Below, in pieces: positions 18,481 through 28,404 of a stretch of DNA of 37,980 nucleotides. Both the position numbers and the translations under genes were made by a program. The stretch covers positions 2,633,411 to 2,671,390 of the forward strand of contig BFEA01000022.1 in NCBI GenBank assembly GCA_003427395.1. The letters run 5' to 3'. Position 1 is the stretch's first letter, and every line of letters begins with the position of its first letter. The stretch is from Chara braunii (Eukaryota; Streptophyta; Charophyceae; Charales; Characeae). Under the pieces are notes generated by a model. The model was given only the letters and a program-made list of their open reading frames with translations, searched no databases and was not told the DNA's origin.

Positions 18481-21060
18481 GGCCGTGTTTCGAACAGATG
18501 CAATCAGACTCGACTTATTCACACTTTTCATGCACGTGAACAGCAGAACAGCAAACTGGCGACATGCGCCCACACTGTACTCAGAGATATCATAACCAGA
18601 TAAGAGTTCTCTTGTAACTGGCTATGGCGGCTGTGCTCCCAAACAACTCGCTGCGCACACTCTGGATCACCCTGGATGTCCCACACGCAATACTCAGTAC
18701 GCACATACAGTATACACACTCTTCCCCTAAGCTACAGCTATGGCGGCTATGGCCGCCGCTACCCTACTGCTATGGCTACAGCATGTCACTCTCGCCCACT
18801 TCGTCTTCGGGCCGTCTGCAGACCTCCCCGCACAAGCTGCTGAGGCAGCGCTTCCGCATGGCTTCCGCAGGAATGAATAATGGCTGGACGCAGCCTCTTG
18901 ATTTATACTTATGTGCTACGTTGGTCTGCCCTGTGTCCCTTGGCCCCTGGTGCACACAGCCCCAGACGGTACTTGCTGGACAGGACCCGACTGCCTAACT
19001 GGGACTGTTGACTCAGCGAGGTGGCCTACCACCACTTGACCACTTGCCTCTGTTCAACACAGGCTCACTCCGAAAGGCCACTTCTAGAAACCTCTAACTT
19101 GGCCTTTCGGTACTGTAGCAGCTACGACCTTGCCCCTTCAGGTAATTAGCGGCTACGACCTTGACTCTTCAAACAACCTACAGCTACGACCTCTGAACTG
19201 TCTAGACTCCTACCCTACAAGTCTACAGTTCGAATCCCTCCTACCCTGTGACCTACGAAAGTCTACCTACCACTGGCGATCCTACAGGTCGCAGGTTCAA
19301 ATCTACGGGTGGACATCAATACTGTACACAGGTAAGATGGGGAACTTGGGATCGAGCCCTCGGATCTGCATTCGCTACTGCGAACTGGTGAATACCGTTT
19401 CACAGAGCACACCCCCCCCGTGCTCTACTCAGCCACAGGCTGTCAACAGCCTGGCGCAGCCGTGATGCACAGCGGCAGTAGCAGCCCGCACACAGCCCAC
19501 CGTATGCCCGCAGAATACACCCACAGGGACTAGCAGGCCCCCAGCAGCCGGCCACAGCAAGAGTCCGCAGCGGGAAACAGCGCACAGCCTGTGTGTAGTG
19601 GCAGCTTGTCCCAGCAGCAGCAATAGCTCGTCCGCAAAGGCCTGGCTACTCTCTCAACCTGCCGCGCTCAACAGCTGGCCAGGGTGCAGATACGTGGTCT
19701 AGAATCACGCCATTCAAATTGAAGACGCTCCGTGCTCTACCCAAGACGCAAGAGAACTCAGCAATTTGGCAAAGTGTAGTCAAAACAGTAATCCGCCTAA
19801 TATAAGCTCCAACAGCAGGGTCCGACATAGATCTTCAGTAAGCTTACCGCGTCCTTAACAGTTGTGTGCAACAACTGGACACTGTACTAATGCTCAGGGC
19901 CATAACAAGGTTTAGGTCCCCATATCATCCCACAAGTACATCAGCGGTATTTGCTCAATAGCTTATCATGGTGCAGCCAGAACGTAGTGCAGCCGATCAA
20001 ACCCCTTCTTACGACAGCTGACCATTTCCTCAGACTACAATTTCGCTACCTCAGGCCAATCTGTCGCTGTGCAGCCTAGAAAGGCTTGGATCGAGTAGAG
20101 CCCGCTCTGTGCTTTATTCGCGACGTAACAAAACCCTGTACACGCTACATCCGTGCCCAATAATCGAGTATCGCCGCAGTGCCCAGCCTGCTTTTACAAA
20201 TACTTTCGTGTCACTCCCGATAGTGCACAGTTCAAAGCTCAGGCAAGGGTAGTACCACAGTTGCTCAGATCAGCACAGAAATGAGCCCCCACGAAACCCG
20301 TAAGGCCCAACAGCAACTCAGCAGGACTGCACAGTGGTTGTAGCAAGCATGACTATCACCGGAGACACAACAACCTCTGGCATTTGACTAAAAATAGGGA
20401 GCCCAGGACAGCACAGAAAAACACATCAGTAAGCGGGACTATGCTCAATACATCTGCAGCGCCTTGCGATACAGACATGTGTGGTAATAACCTCAGTAGT
20501 TGCCCGACCATTGAGAAACACGACCCACACCAGCTGAGACACGGTATCCTGCTGTTAGGAACCCAGTCGCCCTCAGTATCAGTTCAACAGAAGGAAGAAA
20601 TCTCCAGCAAATTGACACTTCGAGCATTTAGCAGCAAGATCTCTCTGAGAGAAAGGGGCAACAGCCTTAGTTACTTACAGCAACTGTCGTAACGCTTTAA
20701 CCTGCGAGCTGCAGCTATCGAGAATGAGACAGATAGGCTAATGACACCTTGAAACAGCTAACTACTAACATTAAACAGGGGCCAATGGGTCTGACAGAAG
20801 ACAGCCTTTGTCGTCTTGGGGTGAGAATCTGCCCTGCCCCCCGTGGTCCCACATGTCACACGACACTCCACCACTACAACATTCAGCCAGGCCGCAAGTT
20901 ATCAGAAGTGACTCAAAGCAGCCCTTTCAGCAAAGTCACAGTAGCCCACAACGAGGCACAGCGAAATACAACAAAGGTCTAGTGCAGTACCTCAAGAGAG
21001 TGCACAGCGGCGCGCGTCGCACGGGCACAACCAGATGTACAGTGGGTGCGTAATGACTTC
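18481..21060. other. Inner left arm, C/A-rich
   Basis: There is no gene. A block at 18740-18870 (CTATGGCGGCTATGGCCGCC, CTGCAGACCTCC, GGCAGCGCTTCCGCATGG) echoes the purine-rich block and minisatellite core of L1 in inverse orientation. The rest is rich in CAGCA and CAACA words and mirrors the GTTG/TGCTG-rich DNA of 24700-26400, as expected for a heavily diverged opposing arm. Three sequences resembling tRNA B-boxes lie at about 19222, 19291 and 19346. Confidence 0.45.
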
Positions 21061-22585
21061 CCTCTCTCTATAACGCCGGCGCTGGTACTAATCTGTTGTG
21101 GAAGTTGGGTTAGTGCAAGTCACCCCTCCCCTAGATCCCAGGAAGAGGTATTGGCACTCCTCTGCTACTGCATCCCCCCCTAATACTCCCCTACCTGTTC
21201 AACTCTCTCATACCTCCTCCTCCTTGCTTGTCACTCCTCCCACTAACACTTGTTACTATTACTATTATTATTTATTATTATTACTTCTACTCTCTCGACA
21301 TAACTGGCCAGTACTGATACGAAATCAGAGCCACTACTCGATATGTCCCTCACTGTTCACGATGCCTGGCTGTAATAGTGGCCAGGTTCAGGGATTTCAG
21401 CCACAACAAACCAACGCGACCTGTAATGGAGCATGACGAGCAATGGGGACGGTTGCTTGGGAACGGAGAAAACCAACCCCCATAAGGAGATGAAGGGCAT
21501 GTACTGGGTTCTGGTAATGGACACGAGAACTAATGCCTAGATAGATATCACACCATGGGCAAAAAAACGAAACCTGATTCTTCACAAAAAAAAGAAATGG
21601 AAAACTTCAATGGCTGGCTCCAAGCTCTCGGCCATGGTGGCGCAGCCCCATCCCCCTTTACCGACCAAACCGCTGTTCAGAGTGCCTTAAAACCCCCATA
21701 TAGCATCTTCCCCCACTCCTTTTCACCAAGAAATGAGAAATTTACAGCGTTTTTCCTCCTTGTCCTTCGTCTGCCCTCTCTCTTCGACACTCCCCGCGCA
21801 CCTCCTTTTTTTGTTCCTCCTCTTCCTACCAATCTTCCACCCAGACTAGCTACGGGCTCCGAGTCGCCCACCTCAAAATGCCTTATCCATCACCTCTCCC
21901 TGTTCGATCCCTCGAAGGACTAGCAAGACTACCACTCTTCACTCCTCGTTTTCTCCCTCTCCACTCACCACATTTCCATGGCTCTCTTCTGATGTACCTG
22001 GCGCAGGTCCGCGCCCAGCTTCATTTATTTCTTGTTCCAACTCCTCCGGGGGTGCGTGAGCTTTGTCCTTCTCCTGCTATTCGCTGCTATCCGCTGAGTG
22101 GCTTCAGCCCCCCTTCGCCATCTTCAATCTTCTTCCCAACACGCCTGGTCGCCCTCCCGTCCAGGTTCATACTCCTTTTGCTGTCATCCCCCTCGTTTCC
22201 CTTCACTCTTTTTTCTTTATTTCTAACTCCTCCTACCTCTTTCCCAACACTGCCACCCTCTCCCTCCTGTGAACATACGCTCTCTTTGCACGTACTTAGC
22301 GTAGTTCAATGGCCAGATTCATCCCCCCCCCCTTACTAACTGTGCCTGGCCCTACTACTCAGCGTGATACTCCGATCCCGAGCCCCGGCTCAGTCACTTG
22401 CTGCTTGCTCCGCCATAGCCCCGGCCCTCCTGTCTGTACGCACTCGGTGGGGAAACCGCCCAGATTCAGCCCTCCTTCGCCTGTCTGCCTGCCCCCTCTG
22501 TGTAGCGCAGCGTTCAGCGTAGTCCTGGTCGGGAGGCAGCATAGCACCGACAATCATTGTTTGCAGCACCGACTGTCGGGCTCTC
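21061..22585. other. Pyrimidine-rich centre of the fold-back element
   Basis: The plus strand is strongly C/T-rich, with a TTATTA stretch near 21255-21295. Frames of 112-153 codons here (21098-21436, 21555-21923, 21878-22339) are Pro/Ser/Leu-rich, as any C/T-rich strand would give, and show no domain. A CCGACA/TGTCGG stem lies at about 22547-22579, next to the U6 relic. I see nothing else. Confidence 0.45.
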
Positions 22586-22670
22586 CCCGAATTTATGCGG
22601 ATCGTCCTTGCGCAGGGGCCATGCTAATCTGCCCAGTATCGTTCCAATGTCCACGAATGTCCCGAAGGAC
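22586..22670 (-). pseudogene. U6 snRNA pseudogene, 3' truncated
   Basis: The minus strand from 22670 reads GTCCTTCGGGACATTCG, then CATTGGAACGATAC, then GATTAGCATGGCCCCTGCGC followed by AAGGA and a weaker CGCATAAATTCG end. This is the U6 body in order. The ACAGAGA box that pairs with the 5' splice site is replaced by an ACTGGGC-like sequence, and the 3' part after CGCATAAAT diverges. It has no terminator T-run or plant U6 promoter elements. It is nonfunctional as U6, probably a retroposed copy inserted in the centre of the fold-back element. The AGC triad remains in TTAGCATGG. Confidence 0.85.
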
Positions 22671-23570
22671 TGTACCACAGTAGTGGTAGCCCAGCAGTAG
22701 CCTAGCCGTTCGCGTGTGTATCCCCTGAATGATGCCGCTGGGTTGTTCTGCAGGCCCCAACATTGGTACAGCCTTACAGGACCTTATAGCAAAAACGCAG
22801 AAATAGAAAAAATAAAAACTTAACCCAGAAAATAAAAAAAAACATATAAAAAAAAATAATAAAATAAAGAAAAACGGACGGGGGAGGGGGACTGTTTGTA
22901 CCTGGTCCTACCCCACGGGCCCGTTGCTGGACTCCCCCAACAAAACCAAGGGGGATAGTCCCGTGGGACCCTCAACCCCTCGATTAGCTCCCGCAATACG
23001 CTCCATTGCTCCACCACACGCTGCTGGCCTCGATCCCAGGATTTGGCCGGTGAGAGTCTGGCACCGTAACCGATAGGGCTAAGCCCCAGCCTGGCACAGT
23101 TGCAAGCCAGGTTCCCTATGAGGAGTAGTGCCTGTTAGGCCGGCCTGCGGCAGGGTACTATAGGCCATCAGTTTAACTCACTGCTTGCGCCTCAGGCCCT
23201 GCCGCGCCGCACTTGGCTGCCTTGGGGCAAAGCCCCACGCGGGCCTCCACGCAGGCCTGTTCCACCGCGGCCTGGCGGCGTGTTGAGCCTCTCATAGCCC
23301 ACCACTAATGCCGTTGCCTAAGAACCCCCCCCCGGCTTGTACTCTAGTTGCGCCTCTCCTACTCGGCCTCAGTGGCGGCTCTGACCATCGGTAGGGCAAG
23401 GTCAGCCTGGCGTCTACGAACTCTGTACAGTGTGATCCCAAGCTGTCGGCTCTCATCAAGTCGGGCGGCGTTCCCCTTTTGTCATAACCCTACAGAACCA
23501 ACACTATGCCGTCCTAAATCTTGTCTGTGCGTGCGAGGTCGCGACCGCCTCAGAGTCTTCTAGCGTGACA
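22671..23570. other. Element centre, right of the U6 relic
   Basis: An A-rich stretch (22790-22875) precedes GC-rich DNA with short hairpins. Apart from the tRNA-like relic, no gene is recognisable. The frame at 23348-23563 shows nothing coding-like. Confidence 0.45.
23016..23088 (-). pseudogene. tRNA-like relic, Glu(CTC)-like
   Basis: On the minus strand TAGCCCTATCGG (23081-23070) fits the internal A-box. GGGATCGAGGCC (23037-23026) fits the B-box. The spacing of about 32 nt is that of an intronless tRNA. Between them lies ACTCTCACC, which resembles the CTCTCAC anticodon loop of tRNA-Glu(CTC). The acceptor ends (TGGGGCT versus AGCAGCG) do not pair, and the anticodon and T stems have mismatches, so this is not a working tRNA. 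It may be a dead tRNA or the head of a tRNA-derived SINE. Confidence 0.35.
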
Positions 23571-24700
23571 CTCACTCGTCCTACCGACGCCTCGTGGTCG
23601 TTCTCGACCCAGACTCCGTCGGCCTAACGCGTGCCCATAAAGTGCACGCTCACTCACTCTCTAATCAATACAAGTGGGACGCGCCCTCAGATATCGTCAG
23701 GCGCGTTCTTCCTGCGAGTTACAAGAACGTGCCCAAATACCCTTGTAAGGGTATTCGGGCCGACAGCGTGCTTTTTGCAAGTCACGTCGGTGCGGCCTCG
23801 TTTGAAGTTGACGGCGCGCTCGAGGGTGAGAGTTGAGTCCTCGCTCGGGTGAGTGGCGCGCGTGAGGTCTCGACGGCGAGGGGTAACCATGCGCAACCTT
23901 GGTGTGCGCGACATCACAGGCCAGCAGGACGCCCGACCCCTCACCCCGTTGCTTTTTTTTTTTTCCTCGCATTTGTTGTTCTTCTTCTTCTTATTATTTT
24001 TTATTTATTCCTACTTTTATTTTCACAGTTGTCGTTGACCCGGTGACGGGATCCGAGACCGACGTCGGGCACCATGGGCCAGGCTCGGCTACTACTTTGC
24101 CGGACACGGGTGGGAGATCACTTTAGAGTGGCATGAATCTTCCCATGTTTTGGGGAAGATTCATTCTCTTTTTCGGCGAGGAAAGAAATGGGGCCATGCT
24201 GTTGCTGCTTGTTGTCCCATGCTGCTTCTGCTCGCTGTCGACATCATTACATTTGATGACTAAGTTTTGCTGATAGGGGGGAAAGGCGTGTGTGTAAGCA
24301 GAGAGAGGGCGAGGAGGGGGAATGCAGAGGGGTGTGGGTGAACTGAGAAGGAAAACAGAAGACTTACCTGCATGACTTGTGAGATGTGGTTGGCTCCTTC
24401 GCAGATGTGGCCTCCATGTTGCTCCCCTTCACAGTCTGCATCATTGTTGGGTTTGGGTCCGTACAAATCTGGCCGGTAAGGCGGCCAGATGCATCAGAAA
24501 GGAGAAGGCCGAGTTGACTAAGCGAAAGGAACAGAAGGGGCGAGGGAATACATACCTGACAGACTGAGCACAGTGGTGCAAGAGGGGTCCGACGGGGGAA
24601 ATCTTTCTCGTGTCCTGATGGACGATTCATTCTGATTTTGCTCGCCCACCAATGGAGGTAGCCTCTCTCAATCCTCATGATTGGAAGGCAGTGTATACCT
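23571..24700. other. Hairpin series and T-rich tract
   Basis: Consecutive hairpins are seen again, including GCGTG with CACGC near 23629-23649 and the 14-bp hairpin at 23731-23760 (GCCCAAATACCCTT with AAGGGTATTCGGGC), followed by CGACAGCG. A T-rich stretch (23951-24025) and a copy of the GGGAAGATTCATTCTC motif (about 24150-24170) follow. A third relic of that motif is at 24620. No gene is recognised. Confidence 0.5.
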
Positions 24701-26404
24701 GACCGCAGTCCAGCGGGATACTCAGTCGCATTTGCTTATTAACAGTCATGTTGTCGGCGGATGATGCTGCTATCTGTGCTCGTCGTCGGGGGCTGTTGCT
24801 GAGAGTAAGTGAACTGTTGTCCCCGTTTCTGTTTGTGATCATTAGTGCTGACCACGATTATTCCCCCCGCTCACGTCTTTTGTCCCTCTCGTGATTATAC
24901 TAACCCGATAGCTTTAAGGCAAGTCGGGCAACAGGGTAAGTCGTCTTGGTAGTAGAAGTGGCAGAGATGAGAGAGTTGGGGGGGACAAAGGAAGACTTAC
25001 CTGTACATGGCTTGGCTGAGGCTGCTAATGATGACAGGTTGTGTCACAGCGGAGGCGTGTTGTAACAAGTCTTTCTGCACTTAGGAAGAAGGTTCACTCC
25101 CTTCTTGAAGCTTATGTGTTGCCAGGTGGAGGTTCTAGAGAGAGAGAGAGGGAGAGAGAGGGAACTCGCCAAGCCATTAATGCAGGGGAACGGAAAGTTG
25201 AGCTATGTGCCAGATTGTGGGCTTGTAGAACATTGCTCCCGTAGCCACGTTCAAGTGTTGCTGCGTTCTGTTAGCTAAGTTGCTGCTAGACGCTCGAAGT
25301 GTTGATGCAATTATCAGTTTCTGATAAGATTGCAGCTGCTCCTGGCCTGAATGTCTGCTGCCGCAAGCCAGGAGGTTGCTACAGGCTTGTTGAGTTGCTA
25401 CGAGAGGCGCGGAAACAATTTCTGCAGGCTGTATGGTTCGGCCTTTGACATTCAAAGTCGGACTTGCTGGTTGAGGCAGTAAGCACTACTATTGTGCACT
25501 GGTATTGATGGTCTTCTAGACCAGGGCTGCCAGTTGCAAGACCGAACCACTGTTGTGGCACAGGGTGTCGGCGCTGCTGCACGGCAGGGCTGTCATCCTC
25601 GTTGTGTCTGCTGCTGCTGCTGCTGCTGCTGGCCACCATCTGCAAGCTGATCGTATTCGGGTTCTGGGTTGTTGTTGGTCCAGACTCTCGTGGTTTTCGG
25701 CACTGCTGGTGCTGATGTTGAAGATTGGTATTTGATGAGGCCAAGGGGCTCCTGCAGCTAAGGCCTAAGGAACCACTACTACAGTCGTGGGTAGCAGCTA
25801 ATAGTTAGTAACACTATTGGTTTTAGCAGCAAAGATTATTTTGGGCCACCATTGCTAAAAGACTAATGAGACTGCTGGAGTTGCTTGCTGCTGCTATTTG
25901 AATCAGAAGTACTATTGCGTACTATTGCAAATGTTGTGCCTTCTATTGTACCTTTGCTGCCCTCGGCTACTGAGTGTCTGATGTGTAGTTGTTGTGCTCC
26001 TCGTTCTTGTTGTTGCTGTGCACTCATTGTACGATTGTTGTGCATTACTGTGCATGGCACTAGGCCTCAACTGTTCAGAGCTGTGAATTAATGTCTTCTC
26101 TATTGTGCACTACCGCGTACCGTTGCTGAGCACACTATGTTTGCTGAGTGTATTGTTGCACAACACTGTACATTATTATAGTGTCTTGTTGTGTCACACA
26201 GCTGTTGTGCGGCCCACATTTGGCAATACATGTACTCCGTCACTGTTATTGTTCCCCTTTCGGGCGCTGTGTTTTGCTGCTCGCCATCACCGACTGCTAT
26301 GGACCAGTGTATTTGTGAAACTTGTTACTGGCATTGCTATCTGTTAGATTACTGTGCATAACGGCAGTGTACGCCGCTGTTTGACTTAGTATCATTTGCA
26401 CTCC
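24701..26404. other. Inner right arm, G/T-rich
   Basis: Rich in GTTGTTG and TGCTGCTG words, including a short CTG run (25606-25630). This is the compositional mirror of the C/A-rich left inner arm. Only scattered, weak inverted similarity to 19440-21060 is visible by eye. No gene is recognised. Confidence 0.45.
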
Positions 26405-26456
26405 GAATAGAGCACAAGGGTGTGCTCTATTCTAACACAGCTTTTCGAGGCTGTGT
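26405..26456. other. Two adjacent hairpins
   Basis: AATAGAGCAC pairs with GTGCTCTATT (about 26407-26432), and ACACAGC pairs with GCTGTGT (about 26435-26456). The first has a likely inverted partner around 19415-19435 (GAGCACACCCCC...GTGCTC), at the corresponding place in the left arm. Confidence 0.7.
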
Positions 26457-26461
26457 AGTGG

Positions 26462-26840
26462 CAATCCGGTCAGGAAGAACGGCGTTTTGCTTTCGAAGGA
26501 GCGAACAGGCTGCAAGAGGGGATTATTGTTGTGACTTGGGGGTTCGTCAAAGTGCTGCTGTTCTGCGTCTGAAGGAATCAAGGCCCTCTCACGCGAGTCT
26601 GAGCGCACCTCTCTTGTATCTGAGCGACTCAATCTCTCTCCTTCTGCCCTTCTTACTCTCAGTCTAGTCTCTTGGTTTAGAGAGGAAGGCGGCAGGCGGG
26701 ATTGAAACCCGTAATCCGTGCTGAGGCCTTTGTGGGAGGTCCGCCCCACCGATTGCAGGAGCTCTGCCGGGGTTCAGGGAGGACCTTGGAGGCAGGGAAC
26801 TTTGAAGTAGGTCGACACGATCTCCCGTAGGATCGTGTAT
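26462..26840 (+). repeat. Third conserved arm block, right copy
   Basis: Inverted partner of 18060-18480. Landmarks on the plus strand are CAAGGCCCTCTCACGCGAGT, CTCTTGTATCTGAGCGA, CTGCCCTTCTTACTCTCAGT, GAGGAAGGCGGCAGGCGGGA and CCACCGATTGCAGGAGCTCT. It ends near an 8-bp hairpin ACACGATC/GATCGTGT (about 26815-26838) that the left copy lacks. Confidence 0.85.
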
Positions 26841-26989
26841 ACCCCTCTCTATATCTCCTTTCATTCAGTTTGCTTGAGTTTTGACTTTTTGTATATTTCC
26901 TTGACTTAATTCAGGACTTTAACTTAATCAGAGGAAATTTACTATATTTGTCTAAATTTATCTGTCTTAAATGAAATCCACGATGTTTG

Positions 26990-27300
26990 CTTGCGATGAT
27001 TTGAATGGGGCTGGAAATGAGGTCCTTCTGACTGATCCGGTCGCCTTGCTCGTTTTGCCTAAGACATTGAACTGGGGTTGGAGATAAGGTCGTTCTAACT
27101 GATTCGGTCGCNNNNNNNNNNNNNNNNNNNNNNNNNNNNNNNNNNNNNNNNNNNNNNNNNNNNNNNNNNNNTCGTTTTGCTTAAGACATTGAACTGGGGA
27201 TGGAGATGAGGTCCTTCTGACTGATCCGGTCGCCTTGCTCGTTTTGCCTAAGACATTGAACTGGGGCTGAAGATGAGGTCGTTCTAATTGATTCGGTCGC
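26990..27300 (+). repeat. 66-68-bp tandem repeat containing an assembly gap
   Basis: Units begin TTGAA(C)TGGGG at 27001, about 27067, about 27189 and about 27257. They contain AAGGTCGTTCT or GAGGTCCTTCT, then ACTGATCCGGTCGCCTTGCT, then CGTTTTGCCTAAGACA. The 122-base step across the gap fits two units, so a fifth unit probably lies under the Ns. The minus-strand ORFs across it are products of the repeat. Confidence 0.9.
27112..27171. other. Assembly gap (60 N)
   Basis: Sixty undetermined bases inside the tandem repeat. The flanks are almost identical repeat units, so the gap is a repeat-collapse point. Its true size and the unit count are unknown. Confidence 0.99.
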
Positions 27301-27645
27301 CTTGCTAAGTCTGTCAGATTGCATGGGGTTGGCTGAGAACAACTTTGAAAGATAATCAACCGAGTAAGATACAGGACAAATGTTTCTATGATCAAGACAA
27401 GCGAAAGATGAACACGTTGGATGAATGAACACTTGTTTTTGAACTGGCTGAATGAGTTGTTGACATGACATGCTTGTTAGCAAAGCCTCGTCTTTTGTTC
27501 AAGTTTTGTCTATTTCAGCTGCTTAATAGGGTAGTTTGTTAGTGCTCGCCACGTGCAGGAGCTATAGGAGTTAGTTCAATTCTTGCATTTTCTGAGTTAA
27601 GTTTTACTTAGTTTAAGTTATCACATTTTTTTGGATCATTTATTT
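27301..27645. other. AT-rich arm segment
   Basis: AT-rich, with no gene and no clear inverted partner in the left arm. It lies between the tandem repeat and the second conserved block. Confidence 0.4.
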
Positions 27646-27649
27646 TACT

Positions 27650-27950
27650 TGGCTTTGGCGGTTGTCTTGCGTCGAGAGATTAATCCCTCAAGTCGTGTGT
27701 CAGCCGACACTGGAGTGTTGAACGTGACCCTCGAGACTATCAAGATTAACCCCTCAAGTCGCGTGTCAGTATGGGTACCACATAGTATGCCATCATTGCG
27801 ACTGCTTGCGAATCGTTGCATGGCTAGTCGATATGAGAAATCCTTGCATCCGTGCAGTTTTATATTAAGACGCTCGCGCGATGCTTAACCGGTTTCCGTA
27901 TGAGAAGGTTATGGGTTGGATACTAAAGGGACTAGGAGTGTTTTTGTTTT
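27650..27950 (+). repeat. Second conserved arm block, right copy
   Basis: Inverted partner of 13310-13600. Landmarks are GGTTGTCTTGCGTCGAGAG, GTGTCAGCCGACACTGGAGT and AGGTTATGGGTTGGATACT. The phrase CCCTCAAGTCG is duplicated within it (about 27687 and 27751), absent as a duplicate in the left copy. Confidence 0.75.
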
Positions 27951-27999
27951 GTGTGATTGATCCGACTTTTGTTTTGGCGTGGTGTAACGTGTGGTAAGA

Positions 28000-28404
28000 A
28001 GGATGCGTCCTAGTCGACCGACGACGAGTCGCGCTTGGGACTTCAGCCCCCCAATGCGTCGGTTTGCGTACGGGTTCGATAAAGGCGTGGAACCGCGCGT
28101 ACCCCCTATGCTACAGTGTACGAGAAAACGCCCTCGGTTGGTCCACCTCTGCGATTGCATGTAAAAGCTTTCGTATTGTGGACTGGTAGCTCGGCGGGGA
28201 TACGCCCACCTAAGGGATGGTGACAGCTCCCGCAAGTGGAGGTAAGTTATACCTCGCGTGACCCTATCCTGTTGTAGGGGTTTGCGAGAGGTATGGCTGG
28301 CGCACTAGGCCGGAGCGGCAACGCTTTACGACTAAAGTCCTACCGAATCCTGCATGATGCGGCCGAGAAGGTCCCCTCTCATTGCGGGGACCGTGCGAGC
28401 GACA
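28000..28404 (+). repeat. Terminal module, copy 4 (right end of central element)
   Basis: Same landmarks as the copy at 3560-3992: TAGTCGACCGACGACG, CGCCCTCGG, CCTCTGCGATTGCAT, GGTAGCTCGGCGGGGATACG, CCTAAGGGATGGTGACAGCT, GTGGAGGTAAGTTATACCTC, CCTATCCTGTTGTAGGGG, TGGCGCACTAGGCCGGAGCG and a terminal hairpin ending GCGAGCGACA. The GGTAAGT is inside an extended hairpin whose arms are GAGGT-like. Confidence 0.85.

Larger units (their letters stand above)
12812..28404. mobile_element. Giant fold-back element, 15.6 kb
   Basis: The two ends are inverted copies of the terminal module. The left starts TGTCGCGCGCATCGG at 12812 and the right ends GTGCGAGCGACA at 28404. Going inward, inverted similarity recurs in the same order: 13310-13600 with 27650-27950, then 18060-18480 with 26462-26840, then a short GAGCACAC/GTGCTC hairpin pair (about 19415-19435 with 26405-26432). 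The left arm is longer because of extra DNA at 13700-17820. Base composition mirrors this too: the left inner arm is C- and A-rich, the right inner arm G- and T-rich. No coding region for transposition was recognised. Flanks do not show an obvious target-site duplication (TTTGGCGT versus CCGCTATA). It may be a non-autonomous long-TIR element, or two elements fused as an inverted pair. Confidence 0.55.
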
